Assembly (NCBI RefSeq): GCF_028769735.1
Contig: NC_088171.1
Span: 74,913,216-74,977,215 of the forward strand
Reading direction: 5' to 3'
DNA from: Zonotrichia leucophrys gambelii
Taxonomy: Eukaryota > Chordata > Aves > Passeriformes > Passerellidae
DNA length: 64,000 bases
The notes beneath the pieces are model-generated. The model worked only from the letters and a program-made list of their open reading frames with translations. It was not told the origin of the DNA and ran no database searches. A program made the position numbers and the translations under genes. This document shows, one piece after another, positions 26,901 to 39,502 of this stretch; position 1 is the first letter of the stretch; the number at the start of each line of letters is the position of its first letter.

Positions 26901-29900
26901 TCTGTATTTTTCAGTCTTTTTCTTATCACTTGCTATGTACCAAGTATACAACAATGAAACAAATATATCAAATACCATCAATTTCTGTTTAGGAACAACT
27001 AGTGAGGCACTGCATAGGCTTCAGGTGAATCTCCATTAATTCTGCAGTTCAATTTTGTGATTTTACTACTCTAGGTTACTTATGGAGAATCAACAAGACA
27101 AATATATTCTAAAAGTAACCGAAAATGTGATTTTTCCCCCCCAATTAATCGTGTCCTCTATGCAGTTGAGGCATCTCCTTTATCAACTAATGGGAAAGAA
27201 TGAAATGATGCCCTAAAGACAGTGGCTCTTTCTTGAAAGTTTTAAAAATTTACTGTTCAAGTATTTTCAGAGTTATTCAGCTTGTAGTGTTCTCATGCGG
27301 CTGTCAGATAAGAGATAGAAATATATGACAAAATAACAAAAAACATCTCCATTAGGTGCAAAAATAAGACCGAAATGAATTGACTAGTAAAGTGTTGAAT
27401 GAGTCTCTAGCTATCAGCTCATGATGACAGCTTCCAAGGTGTAAAATTTGAAAGAAAAAACCAACACACAATTTTAGTCTTCATATTGTAAGTCCACTGA
27501 TTTAAAAATGTGTTACATTATATTGTATGATACTGTGATCTTGTTTGGGGCACTTAAAATCTGAGAAACTCACTGATTTATGTGGAACTCTACCAAACAT
27601 GCATAGACCAGACACTGCCTCACTGATATGAATGAACATTACTATTTATATTACAAATAAAATCCTATGGGTACTTATAGTTTCTCTATTTACTGGCACA
27701 TTTGAGTGCATTACTAGATATTATCAAAATATTAAAAGAAAAGCTATACTTAAAAAGTTCTGAAATTACATTCTTTATTATCTGACATATGTAAGGCATA
27801 CTTTCAAATGCCAGAGGTGAGAAAGCATATTAAATCTTTTCCTTTCAAGGACTGAGTCTTAGTCTAGTAAAGTCAGAAATATACATAAAACCCAACTTCA
27901 AGAAAATAACTGGATTTAGACAAAGAAACAAAAAGAAAATAACCTGTGGAGAAAGATTAGCTACCTTATCTAGAATTAAAATTACATGGGGAAAATAATA
28001 CGAAGCAGTACTGCTCTGTAACTACTACATTAAAAAAAATCAAAGCATAATATATTTTTTATAATATCAAGATATCACACCACTTTTAAGTTTTATACTG
28101 ATAATTTAATAAACACTGAAAAAAGATTTCAATTAACTTCTTGAGTTATTTAGAGTACCATAAAAACTTGTTATATCTAGACTGAGTTATAATATAAGCA
28201 ATATAAGTTACCTGAAATAACTCTTATTTTGGATGCAAAACAAAAATTTCCAATATTATAAATTACTAGAGAAAATTATTGTATCAGAATCCTTGAAAAG
28301 TGCTTCACCGGTCAACGTGTGTTATTACTAAGAATCTGCATTTCATTAATAGTTAAAATTTTCCAAGCTATGTGCCATCATATCCCTGAGTCTAGAGGGA
28401 TTTTTGTTAATGTAGACTTACTGACTTCAACTGTACTGTATGAGTGAAACTAGTTTTATTACAACAAGGTAGGCTGGTTTTCTATATTGCAGATGCTATT
28501 TCCTTACTCTTTAGAGTTAATTGATTATGTTCTTTCTTTTCAGATTACATTTCATCTGGAAGTCATCTGAAAATTTTTTAATAATTTCTAGTATGTTTTA
28601 TATACAGTATATATCACATATTTAATTCTATATGCTCATTTATTGGATTGTACAACCTCATTCATAGATCTGTGTAGAATCTTAATTTAAAGCATACATT
28701 AAAACTATCATGATTGGTGAGGAAATCTCAAAACACATTAAAAGTAACTTTGTGCATAGAAAGATTTTGGTTTTGGGAACTTCCATGGCCACAGCACATC
28801 GACCATTTCCTTGCCAGTTTGCTTTGTCAGCCTCAGCCCCAATACAGGTGATACCAGAAGCAGCTTTTATGTACTCAATTTTTAGAATAGACAAGTAATG
28901 CACAGTCAGTGCATTCAAAAATGGTATATGATGACTATCAATAATGAGAATTCAGTTAAGATGATTTAGTGATTCAGGATATTTTCTCCAGAATATTCTC
29001 TCTCATATACTGCCATATTCTGCTATTGTTTGAGAACTGATCTATTCAAGACAGAGAGCTCACTTTTGTGATATCATGGGAAAGGAACCAGAAAGCTTTA
29101 ATTAAAATTTAAAACCCCGTGGGTGTTGTGGGAAAATCTCATCCAACAATATGCCAACAGGCAGGACAGAGTGCATGTGGTCATTGGTGCTGGAGACAAC
29201 AAAGTATTAGTTTCTTCTCTCTAATTAACTAAATTTTCACTTTTAATTTATTACCTGGTAACTATTCAAACAAACAATGAAACAAACAACAAGCAAATTA
29301 AAAAATAAAGTGTCTCACATACCCTGCTAAAATTGACTGATAGTTTCATTTATCAGTTTAAACCGGGGGGACACACCTTCATGTCTGGCTTTCCATCAGT
29401 ACTGAAAAGGTGGACATTTTGGACAAGGTTTGATGCCTATTATATGCTTTTCTGTGTGACTGGAAAGGGTGGAATTTGGCTGCTTCTAAATCTGTTCCAT
29501 TTAAGCTTATTTTACCTCTTCAAATATTTAAAGAATAACTCAATCCTCAGATGTAATGATGCTTTAATAATATAAGAATCCATGCTGGATAAACACTAAG
29601 AATGTTCACTGTACTAATGAAATCATCAAGCTTCAGTAGTTTTCTGCTATATATAAGATGAAAACCTCCTGCTTGAGAAGTAACCTATGCAGAGTGTCCA
29701 ATTATCTTTTGGCAAAGGGGTATTACCTTTCAAAATTTCATTTCACTGCCAATGCTACATAACCTGCTGCCTGACAGTTTTTGTGTACTCTATTGTGGGA
29801 GCAATTCCGATCTAGATCAGGTCCTAAATTTTAACAAATAGAAATCTATCATTTTTCCACTTTATTAAATTGTCAATGTAAAGAGTATTTTGGTAGCAAG

Positions 29901-31884
29901 TTATCACAGAGTTTCAAAATACTTTCTCTACAATTCCTGATTAAATTTGAAGTGACTCACAAGTAACGTTTCTCAGCTACATAGAAAAAAATAGCTACAG
30001 ATTTTCTTATTGTATGAAATATAGTATACTTGGGGGTTCGCAGATGGCAAATGAACAGTTCTAAATAAATTTAATATGCCATACCAAGCAAGTTTGAAAA
30101 TGGACCAAATAAAGTTAGGGTTCTGTATTGATATTTTCATCTACAAGACACTAAATACATACTCTTGTACCAAACTGCTGAGCATAAGAAGTTTGAATTT
30201 AAATCAGTTGCAAGAGCTGAGCACTTTGAAAAAAACAGACTTAAAATACCTTTCCCATTAAGTAGGCACAAATATATTGCAGTGCAATTAAATATGTATG
30301 AATCTAACTTTAAACAAATTTGCTTTTAAATTTTTGGCTGACATTTTCTAACACAAATACATGATTTGTATATTTAACATTCTTTTGATTAAGGTAAAAA
30401 TCAGGAGATAACATTTAAATTAAATTGTTTCTCAAATATTACTATTTCTAATGGACTCACACATTATACTAGCTGGCACATATATTTTAAAGCTTAGTGC
30501 AAACATCAACAAACTAATGTCTTGCAATTGATGCACAGGAAAGCAAATCCTTTGGATCTTATATTCTTATGCAAATCATAGGATGAAACTGATGATTCAC
30601 TAAAAAGAACGGAGAAAAAAATCTCAAAAATACGACGTATATATATTTGGGTTTGTGAAAATCATTCCTCTGATTTAGTATTGAATTCCTCACTGAAGAT
30701 GGTAACATATAATATTTGGCTCAAGGATAGATGCTGATTAATTAAATTTATTTACTGAGGACAGCAAGTAATTTCTGAAAAACTTCACATAAATGCACAT
30801 ACACTATCTCCAGAGTATCCTGTTATGTACCTCCTCTACATAAGCTCATACATATAATTTTTCCTAGATATCTATTCCTTATGCCTATTTACATGAGAGT
30901 TAGTTTTTCATAAAAAACAGCCAAATCCAGCTTTTTGAAATCTGGTCAGATGTCCAAGGTGGCCCACTTTCCCAGGCCTTGCCAGTCAAGAGGTAAAGTT
31001 CAGCTAAGGACATGAGCTCAGTTGGATATGACAGATCAGGAGAAGGTAGCAGAGGATGCTGACAACACGAGGGCTAAGGGCATAGCATGAAGAGCAAGGC
31101 AGAAGTGACAGTGACAGGATAAAGCCACAGCACATCTTGGGGGCTCTGCAATTAAGCTGGAGAGGAAGTGTTGCCTAGGATTACACTATTCGTGACAAAG
31201 CAGAGACTGAGAAAAGCAATTTCCATTTTCTTTCTCACACTATAATTTTAACCCCACCTTGTAGATGCTTGTAGTGATCCAAGACAAGCTTCAACGATCT
31301 TTGGTGCCCTGTGACACAGACAAAAAGGCAAGATTTCTACTTGTCTGGCAGTTCTCTGTTGGATTCCTCTTATCTTTCTTATCATTGTCTTCCATCACAA
31401 TCTCTTTCAGACTATGAGACATTGCACGGAAGCTCAGAATCAATGGGATTCCCAGACACCAGACCTACTCAGAATTTGTCAGGAATTACACCTTCCTAGC
31501 ATAACCTCTGCTCTGCTGTTGATTGAAACATTTTCCCTGGAGGAGAAAGGTTAGTTCCCTTGAAATATGGAGGTAATGAAAGTGGATTTTCATGACATTT
31601 TTATTGGGGTCCACAGAGAAGAATCATATACAGGGAGCTCAGGACTGGAACAGTAAATTTGGAATTGTGATGTGAGGGCCTGATTCTCTGCAGTGAGGTA
31701 AGTAGCACCCACAGTGGACTGGACTGAGAGAAGCTCTGCAGTAGGGTGACTGGGGAGTAGTGATTTGGGAATACTACAAACTCTGTGTTGGAAACTTAGC
31801 TCACCTCTCTACTTAGATGCAGGTTCAAATAAGGTAACTTTCAGTGGAAGATTAGGATCAAAGTTAGAGAGAAGTTATTTTCCA

Positions 31885-32222
31885 GAACTCAATCTATACA
31901 ATTCCATGGGGCCAAAGGGAGTGCATCCATCAGTACTGAGAGAGCAGGAAGATGTCATATCAAGTGTTCTTCTATCTTCATTGTAAGGTCACGGAGATGT
32001 GGACAGGGTCCCTAATGTTTGGAAAATGTTCTAATGTCAAAAATCCAGGGGGATACACACAATTCAGCCTCACTTTTGACTAAGAGAAAATCATGAAACA
32101 CTCTGGCAGTGTGTTTTTGAGCACAAGGAAGACAATAATGTACCTGGGAACAATCAACATGGATTTGCCTAGGGTAAATGATGACTGACAATGTAGTTGC
32201 TTTCTGTGATGTTGTCTGGGGC
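31885..32222 (+). mobile_element. CR1 LINE internal fragment (start of reverse-transcriptase domain)
   Basis: The translation reads SMGPKGVHPSVLRE at about 31900-31945, matching the CR1 ORF2 segment just before the reverse transcriptase core. It is followed by nucleotide blocks for 'ttcagcctcac', then 'gggaacaatcaacatggatttgcc', then 'tagttgctttctgtgatg'. These correspond in order to CR1 reverse-transcriptase motifs leading up to the palm. The copy is broken by frameshifts and a stop at about 31984, and lacks the FADD region and the 3' end. Both edges are uncertain; the left edge could lie as far out as about 31765. Confidence 0.75.
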
Positions 32223-32670
32223 TGATGGCCCTAGTGGTGCTGAAATGGGTTCCATGGCCAAGCATGGGCAGCACGAGCTATCACTGCCCTCAAGGCCCTA
32301 ACATATTCCTTCCTTCCCATAGTTCTACGCACCAAGGTGAGGTGCATTTGTGTTCCTGTAATTTATTTTCCCTTTGGCTTCATTGTAGCATTCCAATTTC
32401 TACTGCACATTCATTTCATCTTTTATCTTGTTTCTAAAACATGTGCCTAAACTTATGAAATTCTGTATGTGTCATCCTCTGTAAATAATGAATCAAAATC
32501 AAAAGTCACTCACCAATTAAATTTTAGTCAAAGAGGTAGAAGAAGATATGAGGTTCCATTTTGCTTCACTGCTACTAATGAAGAAGGAACATCTTTATCA
32601 TCTAGATCTTTTCACAGAGAAGACTTGAACCTTTGAAGGACATTCATTAATAATATTTATAGTTTCACTT

Positions 32671-32692
32671 ATTAATATTTATAAATATTAAT
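32671..32692. repeat. 22-bp perfect AT palindrome
   Basis: ATTAATATTTA is directly followed by its exact reverse complement, with no spacer. In AT-rich DNA such sequences occur by chance at some rate, but perfect 22-bp symmetry is notable. A related ATTAATAATATTTATA word lies about 25 bp upstream. Confidence 0.9.
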
Positions 32693-33236
32693 TATCATTT
32701 ATGTTCACATCACTGCTAACTAAATCTGATTGACCTTAAATGGAGCAGGCCTTTAATTTGGTTTGTATCATGCTTTAACTGCTCCTCTGTACATATTTAT
32801 TCTAGTTAATAATCTGTTCTTCAGCTGAAGATGATGTGATGCTGACAAAAATGCAGTATTGTATTTTATGTGAAGGCAAAGAATGCAACACAGAACCTAA
32901 ACATTGTTTAAAAAGTAATTGTATCCTTTTAGTCAAAAAAAAAAAATCACTCTGGAATTGGGTGTGTGTTGCGTGCATGAAAATACATTTTGCCAGCTGG
33001 AACACTGAAAATGTTTACAGTATGTTCACAATGTGATTTATTGGAGTTTACAGCTCTGGGATGGGTACATTCTCTAAGGTACTAGATTGCCTGGAGCCTA
33101 CACATTTCTCCATGTTCTTAAATCACTTTCAAACTACTTTTAAAGTGTATTAGCTATACTTGCTAAGCCTTCTTGTTCTATGACAGCCAGAACCATAAGC
33201 ACAATCTGTGGAATCTATGTGAACAGATGGATGTTT

Positions 33237-33254
33237 AAAAAAAAAAAAAAAAAG
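33237..33254. repeat. poly-A tract
   Basis: About 18 consecutive A residues are followed by GGAAAAAAACTG. No retroposed gene body or target-site duplication was recognised around it. Confidence 0.85.
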
Positions 33255-33435
33255 GAAAAAAACTGAAAAGAAAGCAATCTTGCCTATGTAAATTCACTCC
33301 AAATAAATGACCAACGACTTTTAGATATTACTTCCTTAAACAACATGGGTGGGGAACAATTTAAAACACCATTTTACAGCATTTATGTTGTTCGTTGTTT
33401 GCAGCATTTAAATTCGATAACATTTTAAAACAGTA

Positions 33436-33480
33436 TTAAGGTCATGGCTACCCAAGAGGGTTTAAAAGACATGACCTTGA
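33436..33480. promoter_or_regulatory. pair of convergent extended nuclear-receptor half-sites
   Basis: TTAAGGTCA lies at 33436-33444 on the plus strand. TGACCTTGA at 33472-33480 is the reverse complement of TCAAGGTCA. TCAAGGTCA is the textbook extended half-site bound by monomeric orphan receptors such as ERR and SF-1/LRH-1. The two sites face each other about 27 bp apart. The motif match is good, and activity is unknown. Confidence 0.35.
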
Positions 33481-33793
33481 AATTAAAGTTATTATTTGGG
33501 TGAAATAGCGCAGTAGTGTAAACAGACAATTCTGGAAATAAGCTTTTGAAAAGTTTTTCTGATAAATGAAATATTGTAGTACTCTAGTACACTTTCTTCA
33601 CAGATATATTTTTATATTGCAACTAATATTTTCTTGAAAAGTTAGAAACTGTTTTCTGCCTATCCTTCAATGAAGTTTCTTCACTTAGAGACTAATTTTC
33701 ATGGCACTTTTATGTATCACCTTTTTTCAACACTCTCTTAAACTAAGGTTACTGGAAATACACTATGCCCCAAAACGCATTCCAAAGATGCAT

Positions 33794-33813
33794 GGTGGGG
33801 GAAGGGGGGGGGG
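33794..33813 (+). repeat. G-rich tract with a G10 run
   Basis: Runs of 2, 5 and 10 G are separated by one or two bases. Four or more G-triplets could be drawn from it, so it might form a quadruplex on the plus strand. It stands out in an AT-rich background. Confidence 0.85.
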
Positions 33814-34897
33814 TCATCTAGTAGGTCAATAGATCCCTACACATAAAGCTAACTTCTCAATTTTTTTTTTAACATCACATTATCACACAAAGTATTTACT
33901 ATGACATGTTCAGGTTTTTTTGTTATGAGCTCTACATTCTCTGTAGAATCATTGTCACTCCACACTCAGGCATTGTAATATTACGCTGTGTTTTATTCCC
34001 AGGATGCACTATAATAAGGTTTCTTACAGAATGAAACCCATCAGAAATAGGTCATTTGCACAGACACTGAGACTGTTCACAAGGTGACTGTTCAAATTAG
34101 ATAGAAACTATCCTTGTCACAAGGGCCAAATGTCACACAAGATGAGGTAAGGAAAGAAATGCATGGCCCCTCAGATGATTCCAAATAAAATAAAAAAGTA
34201 TCATATAATTGTGGTTTATTTGTTCTAGCATACACCAAGCTTGTTCTAGTCCATCCTGCTGTACCAGTCTCTAACAATTCACGGTTTACTATTACATTAA
34301 TGAAACATTTTACCCTGCAGATGGTCTACAGAGCCATAAACTCATTAAGCTGCATCAATGAGTTTTCCAAATCCTTCTAAGAAACAAATCCTCCATATAA
34401 GGAGCAGTCATTCATTGAGTAGGTATGACTTGCATTCCATCTTTCGAGATTTATAATTGTAATATTGCTGCACAGAGTAAATGCTATCTAAGTGCATCAC
34501 TTTTCAAAAAATCCAGACAGGTTTTTTCTGAGTGTGTTTTCTGCATTATGTCTCATTCCACTAACTTTTATGGCACATATAAATCTTCCCAGGGATGGTT
34601 TTCATGTTTATTTCCAGATCATGGATTAAAAATATTGAATCTCACTAGTTCAGATCCTATGGAAAATGTTTGAAATAGACTCATTTGATTATTGCACACT
34701 TCAGCTAACATTTCTAGAGATTTGAGAATTGCCCAGGTCTTAATTAATTTAGTAACAACCAATGAGTTCTCTAGTCATCAGCATTCACAAAAGAAATCCT
34801 AGTTCCACTGTAAGAAAATGTCAAATTCCTCTTTTTGTCATGAGGGAAGTGTGACCCATTCTTACACAAATTACTACAAACCTTACTATAATATTTA

Positions 34898-35645
34898 TCA
34901 TAGAAACACAGAAAGGTGTGTTTTGGAAGGGACCTTAAAGATCACCTGGTTCCAATCCCCCTGCTGTGAACAAGGACACATTTCACTAGACCAGGTTGTT
35001 TAAAACCTCATCCAACCTGGCCTTGAGCAGAGGGGTGGGACATCTTCACCTTCCCTGGACAACCTGTTCCACAGTCTCACCACCCTCCCAGTAAAGAATT
35101 TTTCATACCATCTAATCTAAATCTACCTTTCTCTAGTTTGAAGCAATTGCCCCTGTCCTCTCACTGCATACTCCTGTAAAATATCCATCTACAACTTTCT
35201 TGTAGGCTCCCTTCAGGTACTGGATGGCTGCTAGAAGGTCCTCCTAGAGCCTTCCTTTCTTTGGGCAAAACAGCCCCCAATATCTCAACCCATATTCACA
35301 AGAGAAGTGCTCCAGTTCCCTGATCATCCTTGCCATTCCCCTTTGGACTTGCTCCAGCAAGTCCATGCCCCTGTGCTGTGGGCCAGAGTTGAATGGAGCA
35401 CAGCAGGTGGGGTTTTGTGAGCGCAGAGTAGAGGGGCAGAATAAACTCCCTTGAGCTTCTGGCCACAAATCCTTTGTTGCAACCCAGGACAGAGTTGGCT
35501 TTCTGGGCTGCAAGCCCACACTGATGGCTCATGTCCAGCTTTTCATTCACCACAAACCCCACATCCACCTCGTCTGGGCTGCTCTCAATCTCTGGCCAGC
35601 CTGTATTTGTGCTTGGGATTGCCCTGACCCAAATTCAGGACGTCA
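34898..35645 (-). mobile_element. CR1 LINE, antisense, about 750 bp
   Basis: On the plus strand the copy opens with a TCATAGAAACACAGAA terminus, followed by the antisense 3' blocks 'ggaagggaccttaaagatcacc' and 'aatccccctgctgtgaacaagga', the 'tccctggacaacctgttcca' block, and the antisense ORF2 C-terminal coding region. The far end carries the 'gcttgggattgccctgacccaa' block seen in several avian CR1 subfamilies. It is the best-preserved coding portion of any CR1 copy in the window, though truncated at its 5' side. Confidence 0.93.
35383..35568 (-). pseudogene. CR1 ORF2 C-terminal fragment
   Basis: The minus-strand translation contains MSHQCGLAAQKANSVLGC, then SREFILPLYSALTKPHL, which follows the segment of CR1 ORF2 downstream of the reverse-transcriptase palm. 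The typical pattern there is N-M-S-Q-Q-C..A.KAN..L....., then V.PLYSALVRPHLEYC. The frame stays open for about 90 codons but has no start of its own, and a frame change lies just past the QLW block. It is a relic with no independent function. Confidence 0.85.
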
Positions 35646-35694
35646 GTTACAGCAATCCCAACTACTTTACATGTGTGCACAATTTGTAGTAGTC

Positions 35695-35719
35695 TACACT
35701 TAGTGTACTACTAAGTGTA
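35695..35719. repeat. 10-bp-arm inverted repeat
   Basis: TACACTTAGT and ACTAAGTGTA flank the 5-nt loop GTACT. It lies about 50 bp beyond the 5' edge of the antisense CR1 copy. It may be incidental. Confidence 0.85.
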
Positions 35720-37000
35720 ATGCACAACAATACTGAAACAATGAGTAGAAAAAAGAATTTTAGTCTTCTACACTATTCATTGTTATGTTATTTTTCTCAC
35801 TACTTTTCAAATTTTTATACTCTACTTATTATTATTTATTCACTACTTATTATTCTACCACTTTGCCATAAAATCATGGTCTTTAGCTGTGCAAGTAATC
35901 TATGTCTAGGCCATCATGGTATCTGAGTTCTTAAAGATCACCAGTGCCTTTGTTTCCTTCCCTCCTTCCCAGTTGTCTGAGGAGCTGAAGTTATCTCACA
36001 GTAACTTGGAAAACAATTATAACTAGGGATTTAGAGAATTAAGTCTTTCATTAATTTTCATTTTTTATATTTTATCTAGAACAATCAGCAGCTGTGATCA
36101 AAATAACCGTGTTCTAGGGCATTACATTTAAGTGCAGTGAGCCAACAAACCTAGGAAACTGAAAGATAAAGCATATTTATAACATTTTTTTTAAGTTTGA
36201 TTTTTACTTCCTGTGTCCAGTTTGATTTCTTAGAACTGTGTCATAATTATGACATACATCTATACAAATATTTTTATTTAAGGTGAAAAGAAAAGATCAT
36301 GTCAAAAGTGTCGTGATAACCAATTCAGTATTTAGCACCTATGCAGTGATAAGGAATTTGAATATTTAATTCTTCATTTTAGAAAAAAAATCTTACAAAA
36401 GAAACATGCATTTTATATGACTATAATACATTAATTCTTTTTTTTTAGTTCTTCAGGCAAGTGATTGTAGCACGAATAACATTTCAGATTCTAGTAATTC
36501 TTATACATATTTACATATTCATCTGTCAGCTACAGTAAGTCAAATAGGTTGACATTTTTCTCAAGGAGAGATTTGATGTGAAATTCAACTTGTGACCCTA
36601 TAGGATACCACAACTGACTAAATCTTCATATACTTCCCACATTCTGTTTTGCCTTTTCCAAAGGCAATCACCTTTTCTCAGAAGGCAGTATAGCCATGGG
36701 CTGGCATTATAGAGTAGAATAATAAAGTTACCTTAGGAAACATGGATAATAGAGTGAAAGTACCAGCTGTTTACACATTTGGTTTGAATTTTTACATTTC
36801 AGTGCCAGGTGGTACCTTTAGGCATAAAAATCAGATGGAGCATAAGGGTTTTGACCACTTGATATACGTTATCATTGAAACTCAAGGTACTTTCACTGAA
36901 GAGCATGAATCTGGACTTAATTTTAGGAAAGAAGTAGCTAATAATTGATACAGTTGAAGCACACATAGCCATTTTGCTAACTTGATTTTTCAAATGTATG
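35720..37000. other. non-coding AT-rich sequence
   Basis: No gene was recognised. The part at 35.76-35.86 kb is a T/A-rich imperfect repeat of CTACTTATTATT-like words. The remainder shows no structure I can support. Confidence 0.6.
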
Positions 37001-37525
37001 TAGAATCATTGAATAATAAAATCATTAAGGCTGGAAAAGACTTTTTACTCCATCAAGCCCTACCATAAACCTAGTACCACCACCGTGTTTGCCACTAAAC
37101 TATGTCCCTAAGTCCCGTATCCAGCCCCAGGGATGGTGACCCAACCACTTCCCTGGGCAGCCTTCTCCAGTGCTTGACATTCTTTTCCACAAAGAAATTT
37201 TTTAATCAATCCAAATCTCCTCTAGCACAACTCAAGGCCATTTTCTCTTGCCACTTGTTAACCAGGAGAAGAAAGCTATATTAACGTTATTAAAATCTTT
37301 TTTCAAGTAGCTCTAGAGAGTGATAAGGTGTGCCCTGAGCCTCCTTTTCTGCAGCTAAACAGCCCCTGCTACCTGAGCTGCCTCTTATCAGCCTTGCACT
37401 CCAGACTCTTCCCCAGCTTTTTGCCCCTCTCTAGACACCCTCCAGCACTCTCATGTCTTTCTCAGAGTGAGAGGCCAACAACTGGACACAGGATTTGAGG
37501 TGTGGCCTAATAATAGGGCCTTTAC
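37001..37525 (-). mobile_element. CR1 LINE 3' fragment, antisense
   Basis: The plus strand begins with TAGAATCATTGAATAATAAAATCATTAAGGCTGGAAAAGAC, the antisense 3' end of CR1. It is followed by 'ccatcaagccctaccataaacctagtaccaccaccgtgtttgcc' and 'cccagggatggtgacccaaccacttccctgggcagcc', then ORF2 C-terminal antisense sequence ending at about 'ggatttgaggtgtggcctaataatagg'. The copy is well preserved for its length and has no open frame. Confidence 0.93.
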
Positions 37526-37526
37526 T

Positions 37527-37818
37527 TACAGGACAAGGACTAAAGGTTTTAAACTAACATAGGATTGATTCATAGCATATAAAAGGAAAACTTTTTTTTA
37601 AAGTGAGGGCTGTGCAACATTTTAACAGGTTGTTCAGAGGTGCTGTAGATACCACATCCCTGGAAATGTTCAAGGTAAGGTTGGATGGGGCTTTAACTTA
37701 CTTGATCGATTGGAAGATATTTTGTCAAATCATAGAGGTTGGAACTGGATCTCTGAAAGTTCCTTTGAAAGTTCCTTCAACCCAAATTATACTATGACTC
37801 CATGATTCTATGATATAT
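37527..37818 (+). mobile_element. CR1 LINE 3' fragment, sense
   Basis: This copy starts with the 'ggacaaggactaaaggttttaaact' block and continues through 'gttcaaggtaaggttggatggggctttaa' and 'tagaggttggaactggatctc' to the terminal 'ccatgattctatgat'. An internal duplication of GAAAGTTCCTTT/GAAAGTTCCTTC lies near 37756-37779. It abuts the antisense copy 37001-37525 with almost no spacer, so the two 5' ends face each other. Confidence 0.93.
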
Positions 37819-38350
37819 GTTGTTTTGTTAGATAACACTTTGTTATTTAATAATTTTAGCTCTCTTTATAGCTATTTTATTTTCGAACTAAGAGAAGAAA
37901 ATCACGTTATTTGAACAAAGAAATATGCCTATTAAATACTATTCCAGGATGGCTTTATGAAATTCTTACATTTTAATCTTTTTGACAGCCTCTTCAAAAT
38001 AATCTGGTTATTGGTAGGATATAATCATATCAGTCTTCCATCAATTTTCACTTACACTGCTGCAGAGCACCAGAATTAAATGGATTATATGTGATCATTA
38101 AGAACTGCTACATTTAATGTCATATTGGGAAGTAAATTACCTTAGTAATATTCTAAACCCTGAGATCCTTAGAAATTGTGCAACTATTAAACTATTCAAA
38201 GTATTCAAAGCATTGGTGATAGCTCAGTGTTTTCACCTGTAAATATTACTGGCTCATTTTAATTTGGTTTGTTTCTCAAAACTGCCTGTGAAAATATCCA
38301 GACTCTTGCTCTTTTAAGTTATTTTAATGCCATTTTACTAATCTCACTTA

Positions 38351-38391
38351 TCTTTTCTTCCTTCCTTCCTTTCCTTCTTTCTTTTTTCCCC
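38351..38391 (+). repeat. pyrimidine (CTTC/CTTT) tract
   Basis: About 40 bases of nearly pure pyrimidine with repeated CTTC units. Mirror-symmetric parts could allow triplex formation. It is probably length-variable. Confidence 0.85.
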
Positions 38392-39482
38392 TCACTTTTC
38401 CTAGCTGCTTACAGAGTATTTTTAACTTGATTCAATGAGAAAATTGAAAAGACATGTCATAGGGGAAGATGTTGCAGTCCTTTTCTTCAGTATTTTCAGA
38501 TAAAACATACTAATCTCTTTTAGTAAAAATGGTATTCTCATTGAAAAAGATTTGTCATCTGATTTCAGCAAGGAACCCTATTTCTATATGAAAGAAATGA
38601 CATTTTTTATTCCTGCTTTACAACAAAAGTGGATCTTCGGCTAGGAAAAATATCTCAGCTTCTCTAATTTTACACTTCTGTTAGAATAAAATTATCACGA
38701 TTATTATGGTCATGCTTCATGATTTCACAAGCATAAATTACTATGAACATAAACTTTGTCTTTTTACAGACGTTCTGTTACAGAAGTGTAATTAATTAAA
38801 ACCTTTTTGTGAGTTTTGTTGTAATTTCCACTAGGTCTGTAAAATCCTTTAACCTACATATGGAAATTCAACGAGTAGAAAGAGTGAAAAAATGTAAAAT
38901 TAGAAATCTAAAAACAATCTTACATTTAAATTCAAAGAAGATATTGAGAGTAAATAACAGTATTTTTTGGAGAGAAATCTGCCTTGGCATTCTAAAAGCC
39001 TCCCTGTGTTACCTGCATTTTCTTCATAGACTTGCATTCTTGCAAGACTGGGATTCAGAATCACAATTTAGCCCAATGAATTGGATCATAACATCATATC
39101 TCAGTTCTTTGCTGATAGAAACCATTTTCCTTTTACATCTGGCTTTATCATTTTTTCTAATTTACTAATATAGAAGTATTTCATTAATTTAAGTTGGAGA
39201 GGGCCTTATATGAATAGAATACATAATATTTGAAAAACACTTGCTGATGCCTTATTCTAATATCCTGATGCTAGAAAAATTGAACTGTGGATTAGTACTT
39301 TACTAGTTGGGTCTTAATGTTAGCAGTGCTTTCAGGCTGTTTTCCAATAGTCTAATATGCACACACTGAAAAAATGCCTTTGATGAAGTGTAATGAATTC
39401 TCTACTGGATATTAAATAAGTTCAGTGACATTAATTATTGATTTTGGATCATATAATTCAATGTAATATACTTCGAGTTAGT

Positions 39483-39502
39483 CAGCTAATTGATATTAGC
39501 TG
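39483..39502. repeat. 8-bp-arm palindrome with paired TAAT/ATTA cores
   Basis: CAGCTAAT and ATTAGCTG flank TGAT, giving TAAT-N4-ATTA, close to the palindromic arrangement bound by paired-class homeodomain dimers. It is short enough to be chance. Confidence 0.75.

Larger units (their letters stand above)
18406..31884. other. non-coding AT-rich sequence, no gene
   Basis: This stretch of about 13 kb has no recognised gene or transposon. It contains a perfect 11-bp tandem duplication at 20943-20964, a TA microsatellite at 23941-23959, a C-run near 27138 and short A/T homopolymers. A patch at about 22.42-22.60 kb is less AT-rich and may be conserved, but no domain or motif can be named. A moderately GC-richer area at about 30.94-31.5 kb may be an old repeat I do not recognise. 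Open frames here, such as 25060-25296, look random. Confidence 0.6.
32223..34897. other. non-coding sequence between CR1 copies
   Basis: No gene was recognised. The stretch contains an AT-only palindrome, a poly-A tract at 33237-33254, a pair of nuclear-receptor half-sites and a G-rich run, each listed separately. The segment right after the CR1 fragment (32.22-32.45 kb) is less AT-rich and unidentified. Confidence 0.6.

Noticed and set aside
33237..33254. Poly-A tail of a processed pseudogene
   Set aside because: No gene-like sequence upstream and no flanking direct repeats were seen.
35244..35568. Three overlapping minus-strand frames as a possible gene
   Set aside because: They lie inside the antisense CR1 copy, and one translates to the CR1 ORF2 C-terminus.
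38809..39168. 119-codon plus-strand open frame, longest in the window
   Set aside because: Its Lys/Ile/Leu/Phe composition follows the AT bias. There is no recognisable motif, no splice context and no Kozak-like start.
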